Shown here: positions 17,368-26,300 of the stretch, piece after piece
How the letters are laid out: every line of letters starts with the position of its first letter
Numbering within the stretch: the stretch's first letter is position 1
Assembly (NCBI RefSeq): GCF_900100965.1
Contig: NZ_FMUJ01000009.1
Span: forward strand, 124,001 to 188,000
Length of the DNA: 64,000 bases
From: Variovorax sp. EL159
Lineage (GTDB): Bacteria; Pseudomonadota; Gammaproteobacteria; Burkholderiales; Burkholderiaceae_C
Direction: 5' to 3'
Translations under genes and position numbers: made by a program
Notes under the pieces: model-generated
Told to the model about the DNA's origin: nothing
Database searches by the model: none
The model's input: the letters and a program-made list of their open reading frames with translations, nothing else

Positions 17368-17584
17368 GGGGTGCCTTGCTCCGCGAATGTCCCCCGGCCT
17401 TCGGCCTCCTCCTTTATTTCGCTGCGCAAGGCACCCCGCCAGCGTGATCGTTGTTCACAGCGGTCGTGTACTGGCCGCAAACCGGCAGCGTGCCCAGGTG
17501 CGCAGAGCACCGGGTGCTCCCCGCAGCGAAATAAAGGAGGAGGGGCGCAGCCCCGGGGGACATTCGCGGAGGGGAGTACCCGGT
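17368..17584. repeat. Two inverted copies of a palindromic element between urtD and urtE
   Basis: This fills the 346-bp gap at 17299-17644, where no gene is seen. Core copies lie at 17382-17426 and, inverted, 17522-17568. They share CGCGAATGTCCCCC at one end and CTCCTCCTTTATTTCGCTGCG at the other, with a small hairpin between (GGCCTTCGGCC in one, GGGGCTGCGCCCC in the other). Each core is flanked by its own short inverted repeat: GGGGTGCCTTGC with GCAAGGCACCCC on the left, and ACCGGGTGCTCCCC with a near-match at 17571-17584 on the right. This looks like a small non-coding repetitive element inserted twice in head-to-head orientation. Confidence 0.75.
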
Positions 17585-17644
17585 GATCTGCGCACACGCC
17601 CCGAACGACAGCACCCGAAGCAAACACAAAGCGGAGCCACAGAG

Positions 17645-18346
17645 ATGAGCAGCATCATGTTGAAAGTAGAAGACCTGTACGTCGCCTACGGCCAGAGCGA
17701 GGCCCTGCACGGCATCTCGTTCGAGGGCCATGCCAACGAAACCATCGCCATCATGGGCCGCAACGGCATGGGCAAGACCACGCTGTTCAAGAGCCTCATG
17801 GGCGTGCTGCCCCTGAAGAGCGGGCGCATCGAAGTGGCGGGCAACGACGTGTCGCGCGACGAGAGCTTCAGGCGGGTGGCCAAGGGCATTGCGTACGTGC
17901 CGCAGGGCCGCATGATCTTTCCGACGCTCACGGTCGAAGAGAACATCCAGACCGGCTTGGAGAACTCGAAGACCCGCCGCATCCCCGAAGAAATCTATGC
18001 GCTGTTCCCCGTGCTGTGGGACATGAAGAGCCGCAAGGGCGGCAACCTCTCCGGCGGCCAGCAACAACAGCTTGCCATTGCGCGCGCACTCGTCACCGAC
18101 CCCAAGGTGCTGCTGCTCGACGAGCCCACCGAAGGTATCCAGCCTTCGATCATCAAGGACATCGCGAAAGCGCTCAACGAAATCCGCAAGCTGCGCGGCA
18201 TCACCATCGTCGTCTCCGAGCAGGTGCTCAGTTTCGCGATGGACGTGGCCGACCGGCTCTTCGTCATCGAAGGCGGGCGCCTCGTGCACGAGACCGCGCG
18301 CGACAAGACCGATGTGGACCGCATCAAGGCCTATCTCTCCGTTTGA
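17645..18346 (+). CDS. urtE: Urea/amide ABC transporter ATP-binding protein UrtE
   Basis: 233 residues. Walker A is GRNGMGKTTLFK, the signature LSGGQQQQLAIARAL, Walker B VLLLDEPTEGIQPSII, typical of the LivF/UrtE branch. ATG at 17645 has a GGAGCC-containing leader; the frame is open upstream only through the repeat element. It completes the UrtABCDE importer. FmdA begins 37 bp downstream on the same strand, so both are probably in one transcript. Confidence 0.95.
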   Translation: MSSIMLKVEDLYVAYGQSEALHGISFEGHANETIAIMGRNGMGKTTLFKSLMGVLPLKSGRIEVAGNDVSRDESFRRVAKGIAYVPQGRMIFPTLTVEENIQTGLENSKTRRIPEEIYALFPVLWDMKSRKGGNLSGGQQQQLAIARALVTDPKVLLLDEPTEGIQPSIIKDIAKALNEIRKLRGITIVVSEQVLSFAMDVADRLFVIEGGRLVHETARDKTDVDRIKAYLSV

Positions 18347-18383
18347 TTCTTCCGTTCAACCACCACCCAAGGAGCCATTGCAA

Positions 18384-19616
18384 ATGACGGACACGCTGAT
18401 CAAGGTTGACCTCTCGAAGTCGCCCACCGAGAACGAGAACATCCACAACCGCTGGCACCCGGACATTCCGATGGCCTGCTGGGTCAACCCGGGCGAGGAC
18501 TTCATCCTCGAAACCTTCGACTGGACCGGCGGCTTCATCAAGAACAACGACAGCGCCGACGACGTGCGCGACATTGACCTGAGCACCGTGCACTACCTCT
18601 CGGGCCCCGTGGGCGTGAAGGGCGCCGAGCCCGGCGACCTGCTGGTGGTCGACCTGCTCGACATTGGCGCCAAGCAGGACAGCCTCTGGGGCTTCAACGG
18701 CTTCTTCTCGAAGCAGAACGGCGGCGGCTTTCTGACCGATCATTTTCCCGAAGCGCAGAAATCGATCTGGGACTTCAAGGGCATGTTCACCAGCTCGCGC
18801 CACATCCCGCGCGTGAACTTCGCAGGCCTCATCCACCCCGGCCTCATCGGCTGCCTGCCCGACAAGCCGATGCTCGACATGTGGAACGAGCGCGAGAAGG
18901 CGCTCATTGCCACCGACCCCGACCGCGTGCCCGGCCTTGCCAACCCGCCGTTCGCCGGCACCGCCCACATGGGCAAGATGACCGGTGAAGCCCGCGCCAA
19001 GGCTGCAGCGGAAGGCGCGCGCACCGTGCCGCCGCGCGAACACGGCGGCAACTGCGACATCAAGGACCTGTCGCGCGGTTCGAAGGTGTTCTTCCCCGTG
19101 TACGTCGATGGCGCAGGCCTCAGCGTGGGCGACCTGCACTTCAGCCAGGGCGACGGCGAAATCACTTTCTGCGGCGCCATCGAAATGGCCGGCTGGGTGC
19201 ACATGAAGGTCACGCTCATCAAGGGCGGCATGGCCAAGTACGGCATCAAGAACCCGATCTTCAAGCCCAGCCCCATCACGCCGCAGTACAACGACTACCT
19301 GATCTTCGAGGGCATCTCGGTCGACGAGAGCGGCAAGCAGCACTACCTGGATGTGAACGTGGCCTACCGCCAGGCCTGCCTGAACGCCATCGAGTACCTG
19401 AAGAAGTTCGGCTATTCGGGCGCGCAGGCCTATTCGATCCTGGGCACGGCGCCGGTGCAGGGCCACATCAGCGGCGTGGTCGATGTGCCCAACTCGTGTG
19501 CCACGCTGTGGCTGCCGACCGGCATCTTCGACTTCGACATCAACCCGAATGCGCTGGGTCCGATGAAGATGCTCGACGGCAGCGTCGACATGCCGCTGTC
19601 GCACGACCTGCGCTGA
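18384..19616 (+). CDS. fmdA: Formamidase (acetamidase/formamidase family)
   Basis: 410 residues, the usual full length of FmdA/AmdA enzymes, which hydrolyse formamide (less often acetamide) to the acid plus ammonia. Recognisable stretches are NRWHPDIPMACWVNPGE, HYLSGPVGVKGAEPGDLLVV, and GNCDIKDLSRGSKVFFPVYV, followed by GDLHFSQGDGE. ATG at 18384 follows an AAGGAGCC ribosome site. Placed directly after urtE and before fmdB, it suggests that the importer feeds short amides to this enzyme. No urease gene is present in the window. Confidence 0.95.
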   Translation: MTDTLIKVDLSKSPTENENIHNRWHPDIPMACWVNPGEDFILETFDWTGGFIKNNDSADDVRDIDLSTVHYLSGPVGVKGAEPGDLLVVDLLDIGAKQDSLWGFNGFFSKQNGGGFLTDHFPEAQKSIWDFKGMFTSSRHIPRVNFAGLIHPGLIGCLPDKPMLDMWNEREKALIATDPDRVPGLANPPFAGTAHMGKMTGEARAKAAAEGARTVPPREHGGNCDIKDLSRGSKVFFPVYVDGAGLSVGDLHFSQGDGEITFCGAIEMAGWVHMKVTLIKGGMAKYGIKNPIFKPSPITPQYNDYLIFEGISVDESGKQHYLDVNVAYRQACLNAIEYLKKFGYSGAQAYSILGTAPVQGHISGVVDVPNSCATLWLPTGIFDFDINPNALGPMKMLDGSVDMPLSHDLR

Positions 19617-19641
19617 AGAAGAAAGCACGGAGCCAACGACC

Positions 19642-19983
19642 ATGCCGACCTACGACTACGCCTGCGGGCAATGCGGCGGCTTCGAGTCGCTGCGGCCTTC
19701 GGTCCAGCGCGACGAGCCGGCCGCGTGCCCCGATTGCGGCACCGCCTCGCCGCGCGTGCTGTCCGCCGCGCCGCGGCTGGCGCTGATGGCCTCGGGCACG
19801 CGCCGCGCGATCGAAACCAACGAGCGCGCCCGGCACGAGCCGGGCAGCTCGCGCGACTACGCGCGCTTCAAGCACCCGGCAGGGTGTGGCTGCTGCAGCT
19901 CAAGCAAGCGCGGGGCGACGGTGACGGCGCCCAACGGTGCCAAGTCCGCGCCTTCGCGGCGGCCGTGGATGATCAGCCACTAG
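19642..19983 (+). CDS. fmdB: FmdB-family zinc-ribbon protein
   Basis: 113 residues. The N terminus MPTYDYACGQCGGFESLRP and a second CPDCG motif form the CxxC...CxxC zinc ribbon of the FmdB family, named for the regulator beside formamidase in Methylophilus. The rest is basic and probably flexible, with an additional GCGCCSSS cluster near residue 85. It follows fmdA by 25 bp. Its TAG stop overlaps the stop of the convergent kinase gene. A regulatory role is inferred from the family name only. Confidence 0.88.
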   Translation: MPTYDYACGQCGGFESLRPSVQRDEPAACPDCGTASPRVLSAAPRLALMASGTRRAIETNERARHEPGSSRDYARFKHPAGCGCCSSSKRGATVTAPNGAKSAPSRRPWMISH

Positions 19984-21377
19984 CCGAGGGCTGCCGCTCG
20001 TTCGTTGCTGTCCGGGAAGCGGATCGTCACGCAGGTGCCACCCGAGGCGCTGCGTGACAGCACAACGGTCGCATCGTGGATCTCCGCAATGTCGCGCACG
20101 ATCGCCAGCCCCAGGCCGCTGCCTTCGCCTTCCACGTGCTGGCCGCGCACGAAGCGCTCGAACACGGCTTCGCGCCGGTCGTCGGGCACGCCGGGCCCGT
20201 TGTCGGACACGCTCAGCGACGGTTGCGCGGCATCGAATTCGATCAGCACCTGTCCGCCCGGCGGCGTGTAGCGCAAGGCGTTGTCCAGCAGGTTGCCGAG
20301 CGCTTCGCTGAACAGCTCCGGCTGCAGCGGCACCACGACCGGTTGCGCCGGCGCATCGAGTTCCAGCGTGACCGACCGCGCGGCCGCGAATTCGAGAAAG
20401 GTGCTGCCCACGTCATGCGCCAGCGCCACGATGTCGGTGGGCACGAAGCTCAGGTTGCCGCGCACTTCGGGGTCGAGCCGGCCCAGTGCCAGCAACTGTT
20501 GAACGAGGCGCGCGGTGCGCTGCACCGTGTGGCCCAGCTCGCCCAGCACCTGCCGGCTGCCGGCGAGGTCGCCCGCTTCGGCTGCGCGCGTCACGCCCAG
20601 TTGCAGGCCGGCGAGTGGCGTGCGCAGCTGGTGCGCCACGGTGGCCGCGAACTGCTGCTCGCGCGCCAGCATGGCCCGGATGCGCGCCAGCAGGTCGTTC
20701 AGCGCGGTCGCGAAGGGCATCAGCTCGCGTGGCATGTCGTCGGCGGCAATGGGCTGCAGCGAGGCGTGCGAGCGCTCGTTCCAGCGCGCAGCGATGGCTT
20801 CGAGCGGGTTGAGCGTGCGGCGCACCGCGAAGCCGATGGCGGCGGCGGCGGCCAGCAGCAGGGCACCCACGGGCACCAGCATCATCAGCACCTCGTTCTG
20901 CGCGCGTTGCCGCTTGCGGGTGGTTTCGGCTACCAGCACCTGCACGTGGTTGTCTTCGCCCGCACCCGGAACCCGTGCCGCCGCCACGCGCACGGGGTGG
21001 CCGGCGTAGAAGGCATCGAAGGCCTGGCCGGCGCGGTAGCTGGCCAGCCGCGTGCCGGTGTGGGGAATGCCGTGCTGCCCGGCCAGCAGCTGGCCGGACT
21101 CACTCACGCTGAAATAGACCTGGTCGATCTCGTCGTAGCCCAGCACGGCTTCGGTGGAGGCCGGCAGGTCGATGCGCGCCTTGCCATCGACGAAGCGCAC
21201 CTGCGAGGCCACCGAGCGGGCGGTGTCCAGCAGCCAGCGGTCGAAGGCCTTGTCGGTCAGGCGCTGCGCGGTGAAGGTGCCGACCGCGCCGGTGGCAGCC
21301 ACCACGGCCAGCAGCGGCAGCATGAGCCAGATCAGCAGGTCGCGGCGCAGCCACCAGGCGCGGCGCGTGCCGCTCAC
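19980..21377 (-). CDS. TctE-like sensor histidine kinase
   Basis: 465 residues. An N-terminal membrane segment (about 14-36) leads into a 2CSK_N-type periplasmic domain (DKAFDRWLLDTARSVASQV... ALGYDEIDQVYFSV-like), a second segment at about 163-185, HAMP, and a kinase core with H249 in VAHQLRTPLAGL, N box GNLLDNALRYTPPGG and GSGLGLAIV. TctE-type sensors often respond to carboxylates, but here the divergent neighbour is a heavy-metal efflux operon. Its start overlaps the response regulator stop by four bases. Its own stop overlaps that of fmdB on the other strand. Confidence 0.92.
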   Translation of the reverse strand: MSGTRRAWWLRRDLLIWLMLPLLAVVAATGAVGTFTAQRLTDKAFDRWLLDTARSVASQVRFVDGKARIDLPASTEAVLGYDEIDQVYFSVSESGQLLAGQHGIPHTGTRLASYRAGQAFDAFYAGHPVRVAAARVPGAGEDNHVQVLVAETTRKRQRAQNEVLMMLVPVGALLLAAAAAIGFAVRRTLNPLEAIAARWNERSHASLQPIAADDMPRELMPFATALNDLLARIRAMLAREQQFAATVAHQLRTPLAGLQLGVTRAAEAGDLAGSRQVLGELGHTVQRTARLVQQLLALGRLDPEVRGNLSFVPTDIVALAHDVGSTFLEFAAARSVTLELDAPAQPVVVPLQPELFSEALGNLLDNALRYTPPGGQVLIEFDAAQPSLSVSDNGPGVPDDRREAVFERFVRGQHVEGEGSGLGLAIVRDIAEIHDATVVLSRSASGGTCVTIRFPDSNERAAALG

Positions 21378-22042
21378 GATTCAGCCTCCAGCACGTAGCC
21401 GAAGCCGCGCAGCGTGCGGATCGCCAGCCCGGAGCCGGCCAGCTTGCGCCGCAGCCGCGAGACGTACACCTCGGCTGCGCTGTCGCTGACCTCCAGGTTG
21501 CGCTCGGCCAGCGCGTCGATCAGTGCGCGCTTGGGCACGAGCCTCGGCGCGCGGCGCACCAGCAGGCCGAGCACTTCGAACTCGCGCGGGAACAGCACGA
21601 GCGATTGGCCGGCGATGTCGACGCGGCCTTCGTTGCCGTACCAGGTGAGCTGGCCGTACTGCACGAAGTCTTCGCGGGAGCGCTGGGCGCGGCGCGTGAG
21701 CACTTCGACGCGCGCATCCAGTTCCTCGACGGCGAAGGGCTTGACCAGGTAGTCGTCGGCACCGGTGCGCAGGCCCTCGACGCGGTCGGCCACGCGGTCG
21801 CGCGCGGTCAGCACCAGCACCGGCGTCGTGCGGTCGGTGCGCCGCAGCCGGGCCAGCCATTGCAGGCCGTCGCCGTCGGGCAGGCCGAGGTCGAGCACCA
21901 CGAGGTCGACCGCGCGCAAGGCGAGCGCGGCATCGGCGGCCTGCAGGGTGCCCGCCACGTCGACCGCCCATGCGTTGCGCTCCCAGCGAAGAACCAGTTC
22001 ATGCGCAATGACGGCATCGTCTTCGACCAGTAGCAGGCGCAT
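21374..22042 (-). CDS. OmpR-family response regulator (TctD/QseB-like)
   Basis: 222 residues. The receiver begins MRLLLVEDDAVIA, with D51 in VVLDLGLPDGDG and Lys in YLVKPF; the C terminus is a winged helix ending IRTLRGFGYVLEAES. It overlaps the kinase gene by ATGA and is divergent from the RND adaptor at 22213. A strong 14-bp palindrome lies in the 170-bp space between the two, a likely binding site for this regulator or for a metal-responsive one. Confidence 0.93.
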   Translation of the reverse strand: MRLLLVEDDAVIAHELVLRWERNAWAVDVAGTLQAADAALALRAVDLVVLDLGLPDGDGLQWLARLRRTDRTTPVLVLTARDRVADRVEGLRTGADDYLVKPFAVEELDARVEVLTRRAQRSREDFVQYGQLTWYGNEGRVDIAGQSLVLFPREFEVLGLLVRRAPRLVPKRALIDALAERNLEVSDSAAEVYVSRLRRKLAGSGLAIRTLRGFGYVLEAES

Positions 22043-22134
22043 CGCTTCGGCAGTTCAGGCAGAGAGAGAAGAAAGAAGAAAAACGGAAAGAGGGGGCTTG
22101 GCCTTCGGGCTGCATCGCGGGCATTGATAGGTTT

Positions 22135-22148
22135 TTGCAAGCTTGCAA
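22135..22148. promoter_or_regulatory. Perfect 14-bp palindrome between two-component genes and RND operon
   Basis: TTGCAAGCTTGCAA is perfectly symmetric and is extended by AGGTTT on the left and ACCT on the right, giving a near-palindrome of about 24 bp. It sits 65 bp before the adaptor start (22213) and 93 bp from the regulator start (22042). The position suits an operator shared by the divergent units. OmpR-family regulators usually bind direct repeats, so a dimeric MerR- or TetR-like repressor encoded elsewhere is also possible. Confidence 0.5.
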
Positions 22149-22212
22149 ACCTAGGCTGATGAGCACTATCAGTTTAACGGTGCCGTGTCGTGTCGCGGTG
22201 CCTGGAATCCGC

Positions 22213-23385
22213 ATGAACAAGAAATGGACCGTGCCGGCCTTGTCGGGGCTTTTTGTCGTCTCCTGCACCGCATGGTTTCTCTGGGCACGCAGCCCGACGG
22301 AGTCGCGCGCCAGCACCGAACGGCCGGTGCAGCCCGCCACCCAGTTGGGCGCCGAGACGCTGCGCTACGCGGAGGGCGCGCCGCAGCTCACGATGATCGG
22401 CACGCAGGCGATACCGCCTTCGCGCGTGCCGCTGGGCGACGTGCTGAGCGCGCGCGTGACCTATGACGAGGACGTGACCGCGCGCATCGGCGTCGGCGTT
22501 TCGGGGCGCATCGTCGACATCAAGGTGTCGCCGGGCGATGCGGTCAAGGCGGGACAGGTGCTCGCCGAGATCGACTCGCCCGACTTCGGCACCGCCGCCG
22601 CCGACCTGAACAAGGCGAAGGCCGACGAAGAGCGCAAGCGCCTGGCCGTCGAGCGCGCGCGAGACCTGGTCTCGGGCGATGCGATTCCGGTCAAGGAATG
22701 GGAGTCGATGCAGTCCGACCTGGCGCAGGCGCATGCCGAGACGCAGCGCGCCGAGCAGCGGCTGAAGAACCTCAACCCGCGCGGCCTGCCCATCAGCGGC
22801 CAGCGCGTGAAGCTGACCAGCCCGATCGATGGCGTGGTGACCGACCGCACGGCCACGCCCGCGCTGGAGGTGAGCCCCGGCCTGGCCGCGCCGCTCTTCG
22901 TGGTCACTGACCCGAAGCGCCTGTGGCTGATGATCGACCTGCCCGAGAAGCTGCTGGGCCGCGTCAAGCTCAAGAGCGACGTGAGCGTGGAAAGCGACGC
23001 CTTTCCCAACCAGCAGTTCATGGCGAAGGTCGTGCAGCTTGGCCAGGTGGTCGACATCAACACGCGTCGCGCCACCGTGCGCGCGGTGCTCGCGAACCCG
23101 CTGCAGGAGCTGCTGCCCGAGATGTTCGTGCGTGCCCGCGTGCTGCAGGCCGGCGGCATGGGCGTGCGCGTGCCCAACAGCGCCATCGTCAACCACGGCG
23201 TGTACGCCTACCTTTTCGTGCAAGAGGCGCCCGGCGAATTCCGCCGCCGCAAGATCGCGCTGCTGACGCAGGGCGGTGACGCCAGCTACGTGGGCGAAGG
23301 CCTGCAAGGCAGCGAGCAGGTGGTCGTGAAGGGCGCGCTGCTGCTGGACGCCGAACTCACCGCACGCACGGGTGACAAGTCGTGA
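22213..23385 (+). CDS. RND efflux periplasmic adaptor (CzcB/HlyD family)
   Basis: 390 residues. A membrane anchor or uncleaved signal (about 5-22) is followed by the barrel-sandwich/lipoyl halves (GRIVDIKVSPGDAVKAGQVLAEIDS and VKLTSPIDGVVTDR as two matching motifs) flanking a coiled-coil hairpin (about 135-190), then a beta-barrel domain (LWLMIDLPEKLLGRV). This is the membrane-fusion subunit bridging the inner-membrane pump and outer-membrane channel. ATG at 22213 was chosen because it begins the anchor. The stop overlaps the GTG start of the pump gene. Confidence 0.9.
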   Translation: MNKKWTVPALSGLFVVSCTAWFLWARSPTESRASTERPVQPATQLGAETLRYAEGAPQLTMIGTQAIPPSRVPLGDVLSARVTYDEDVTARIGVGVSGRIVDIKVSPGDAVKAGQVLAEIDSPDFGTAAADLNKAKADEERKRLAVERARDLVSGDAIPVKEWESMQSDLAQAHAETQRAEQRLKNLNPRGLPISGQRVKLTSPIDGVVTDRTATPALEVSPGLAAPLFVVTDPKRLWLMIDLPEKLLGRVKLKSDVSVESDAFPNQQFMAKVVQLGQVVDINTRRATVRAVLANPLQELLPEMFVRARVLQAGGMGVRVPNSAIVNHGVYAYLFVQEAPGEFRRRKIALLTQGGDASYVGEGLQGSEQVVVKGALLLDAELTARTGDKS

Positions 23386-26300
23386 TCGACCGGCTGATCG
23401 CGTTCTCGCTCACGCAGCGGGTGTTCGTGCTGGTGCTCGTCGCGGCGTTGATGGGCTTCGGCGCCTATGCGTTGTCGAACCTGCCCATCGAGGCCTTCCC
23501 GGATGTGCAGGACGTGCAGGTGCGCGTGATCTCGCAACTGCCGGGGCAGGCACCCGAGGACATGGAGCGCACCGTCACGCTGCCGATCGAGCGCGAGGTG
23601 TCGGGCATTCCCAGGTTGTCGAACGTGCGCTCCGTCACCATGACGGGGCTGTCGATCGTCACGCTCACTTTCGCTGACGGCACCGACGACTACTTCGCGC
23701 GCCAGCAGGTCACCGAGAAGCTCTCGACCGTGACGCTGCCGACCGGCGTGCAGCCCCAGCTGGCGCCGCTGTCCACCGCGGTGGGCGAGATCTATCGCTA
23801 CACCATCGAGGGCGGTGGCCTGTCCGATGCGCAGGTGCGCACGCTGCAAGACTGGACGGTGCGCCCCTTCCTGCGCATGACGCCGGGCGTGGCCGACGTG
23901 GTGAGCTTCGGCGGTGCCATCCGCGAATACCAGATCGAGGTCGATCCGCTCGCGCTGCGCAAGTACCAGGTCACGCTGGACCAGCTCAACCAGGCCATCG
24001 GCAATGGCAACGGCAGTGCCGGCGGCGGGTTGATGCGGCAGGGCGATGCATCGCTGGTGGTGCGTTCGGCCGGCCTGTTCGCGAGCCTGGCCGACATCCG
24101 CAACGTGGTGATCGCCTCGCGGCAGGGGCGGGCCATCACCGTGGCCGACGTGGCGGAGGTGCGCGCGGGCGAGCGGCCGCGCTTCGGCATCGTGGCGGTC
24201 GATGCGCGCGACAGCGTGGTCGAGGGCATCGTCTCGATGACCAAGGGCGGCAACCCCGCCAAGATCAACGCCGAACTCAAGGAGCGCGTGGCGCAGCTGC
24301 AGGCCAAGCTGCCCACGGGCGTGCGGATCGTGCCGGTGTACGACCGCACCGAGCTGGTCAGGCACACGGTGTCGACCGTGGCCGAGAACCTGGTGGTCGG
24401 CGCGCTCTTGGTGATGGCGGTGCTGATCGTCTTCCTGTCGAGCTGGCGGGCGGCGCTGATCGTGGCCACCGTGATTCCGCTGGCGCTGCTGTTCGCGTTC
24501 ATCCTCATGAATGCGCGCGGCGTGTCGGCCAACCTGATCTCGCTGGGCGCGGTGGACTTCGGCATCATCATCGACAGCGCGGTGGTGATCGTCGAGGCGC
24601 TGATGGTGCGGCTGGCGGCCAAGGCCGCGACCGACATCGCATCGCCCGAGGCCCGGCACCAGCGCATGGGCGTGCTGCATCGCACCTTGTCGGACCTGGC
24701 GCATCCGGTGCTGTTTTCCAAGGCCATCATCATCCTGGCCTTCGTGCCGATCTTCACGTTCCAGCGGGTCGAAGGAAAGATCTTCACGCCCGTGGCGCTC
24801 ACGCTGAGCTTTGCGCTGCTGGGCGCGGTGCTGCTGACCTTCACGCTGCTGCCGACGCTGCTGTCTTACGCCTTGCAGCGCCGCACGCTGGCCGAGAAGC
24901 ACAAGCCGTGGCTCGACTGGCTGCAGATGCGCTACCGCCGTCTGGTGATGTTCACCATGCGGCGCGGCCGCATCACGCTGATGCTGTCGGCGGTGCCGGT
25001 GGTGCTGGCACTGCTGCTGGCGCCCCGGCTGGGCAGCGAGTTCTTGCCCAAGCTCGATGAGGGCAACATCTGGCTGACCATCACGCTGCCCACCTCGGCC
25101 GCGCTGGAGACCACGAAAGAAGTGGAGCACGTGGTGCGCGCCAAGCTGCTGGGCTACCCCGAAGTGGCACGCGTGATCGCGCAGGTCGGCCGGCCCGATG
25201 ACGGCTCCGACCCGAAGGGGCCGAACAACCTGGAGATATTGGTCGATCTCAAGCCGCGCAGCGAATGGCGCTTCAGCTCCAAGGAAGCGCTGGTGGCCCA
25301 CATGTCGAACAAGCTCGATGCGATCCCGGGCATCAGCGCCAACTTCTCGCAGGTGATCCAGGACAACGTGGAAGAGGCGCTGTCGGGTTTTCGCGGCGAG
25401 ATCGTCGCCAAGATCATCGGCAACAATCTGGACATCCTCGACGACAAGGGCGCGGAAGTGGCGTCGGTCATCAAGGGCATCCGCGGCGCGACCGACGTCG
25501 ACGCGACGCGCATCGGCGGGCAGACCGAGGTCGTCATCACGCCCGACCGGGCGCGGCTGGCGCGCTATGGCCTGGCGATCAACGACGTCAACACGCTGGT
25601 GAACCAGGCCATGTCGGGCACTTCGGTGACCGGCTACTACGACGCCGACAAGCGCTTCGACGTGGTGGTGCGCGTGGGCGAGAAGAACCGCAACAATGTC
25701 GATGCCATCGCCGGCCTGCAACTGGCGGTGCCGGGCACGCAAAGCGGCAACGGGCCGGGCACGATCGCGCTGGGCGACGTGGCGTCGGTCGAGGTGCGGC
25801 AGGGGGCGTCGCGCATCTTCCGCGAGTCGGGTTCGCGCATGGTGATCGTCAAGGTCAACCTGCTGGGCCGCGACCAGGGCAGCTTCGTCGAGGAAGCGCA
25901 GCGCACGGTGGCCGATCAGGTCAAGCTGCCGCCCGGCTACGAACTCACCTGGGGCGGCCAGTTCGAGAACTCGCAGCGCGCGGCCAAGCGGTTGATGGTG
26001 ATCGTGCCGCTGACGGCGCTGCTGATCTTCTCGCTGCTGTTCTGGGCCTTCCGCTCGGTGCGGCTCGCGGGGCTGGTGCTGGGCATGATTCCGTTCACGC
26101 TGGTGGGCGGGTTGGCCGCGCTGGCGCTGGCCGACCTGCACCTGTCGGTGTCGGCGGCGGTGGGCTTCATCGCGGTGGCGGGCATCTCGGTGCAGAACGG
26201 CGTGATCCTGGTTGAGGAGGTGACGCAGCGCGTGCGCGAAGGCTCGGCCGTGGCGCGTGCCATCGTGGAAGGCGCGGCCGTGCGGCTGCGCCCGATCCTC

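Noticed and set aside
17368-17584. The palindromic pair as a riboswitch or CRISPR-like array
   Set aside because: Only two copies in inverted orientation, no spacers, no known aptamer core; a repetitive palindromic element explains it better.
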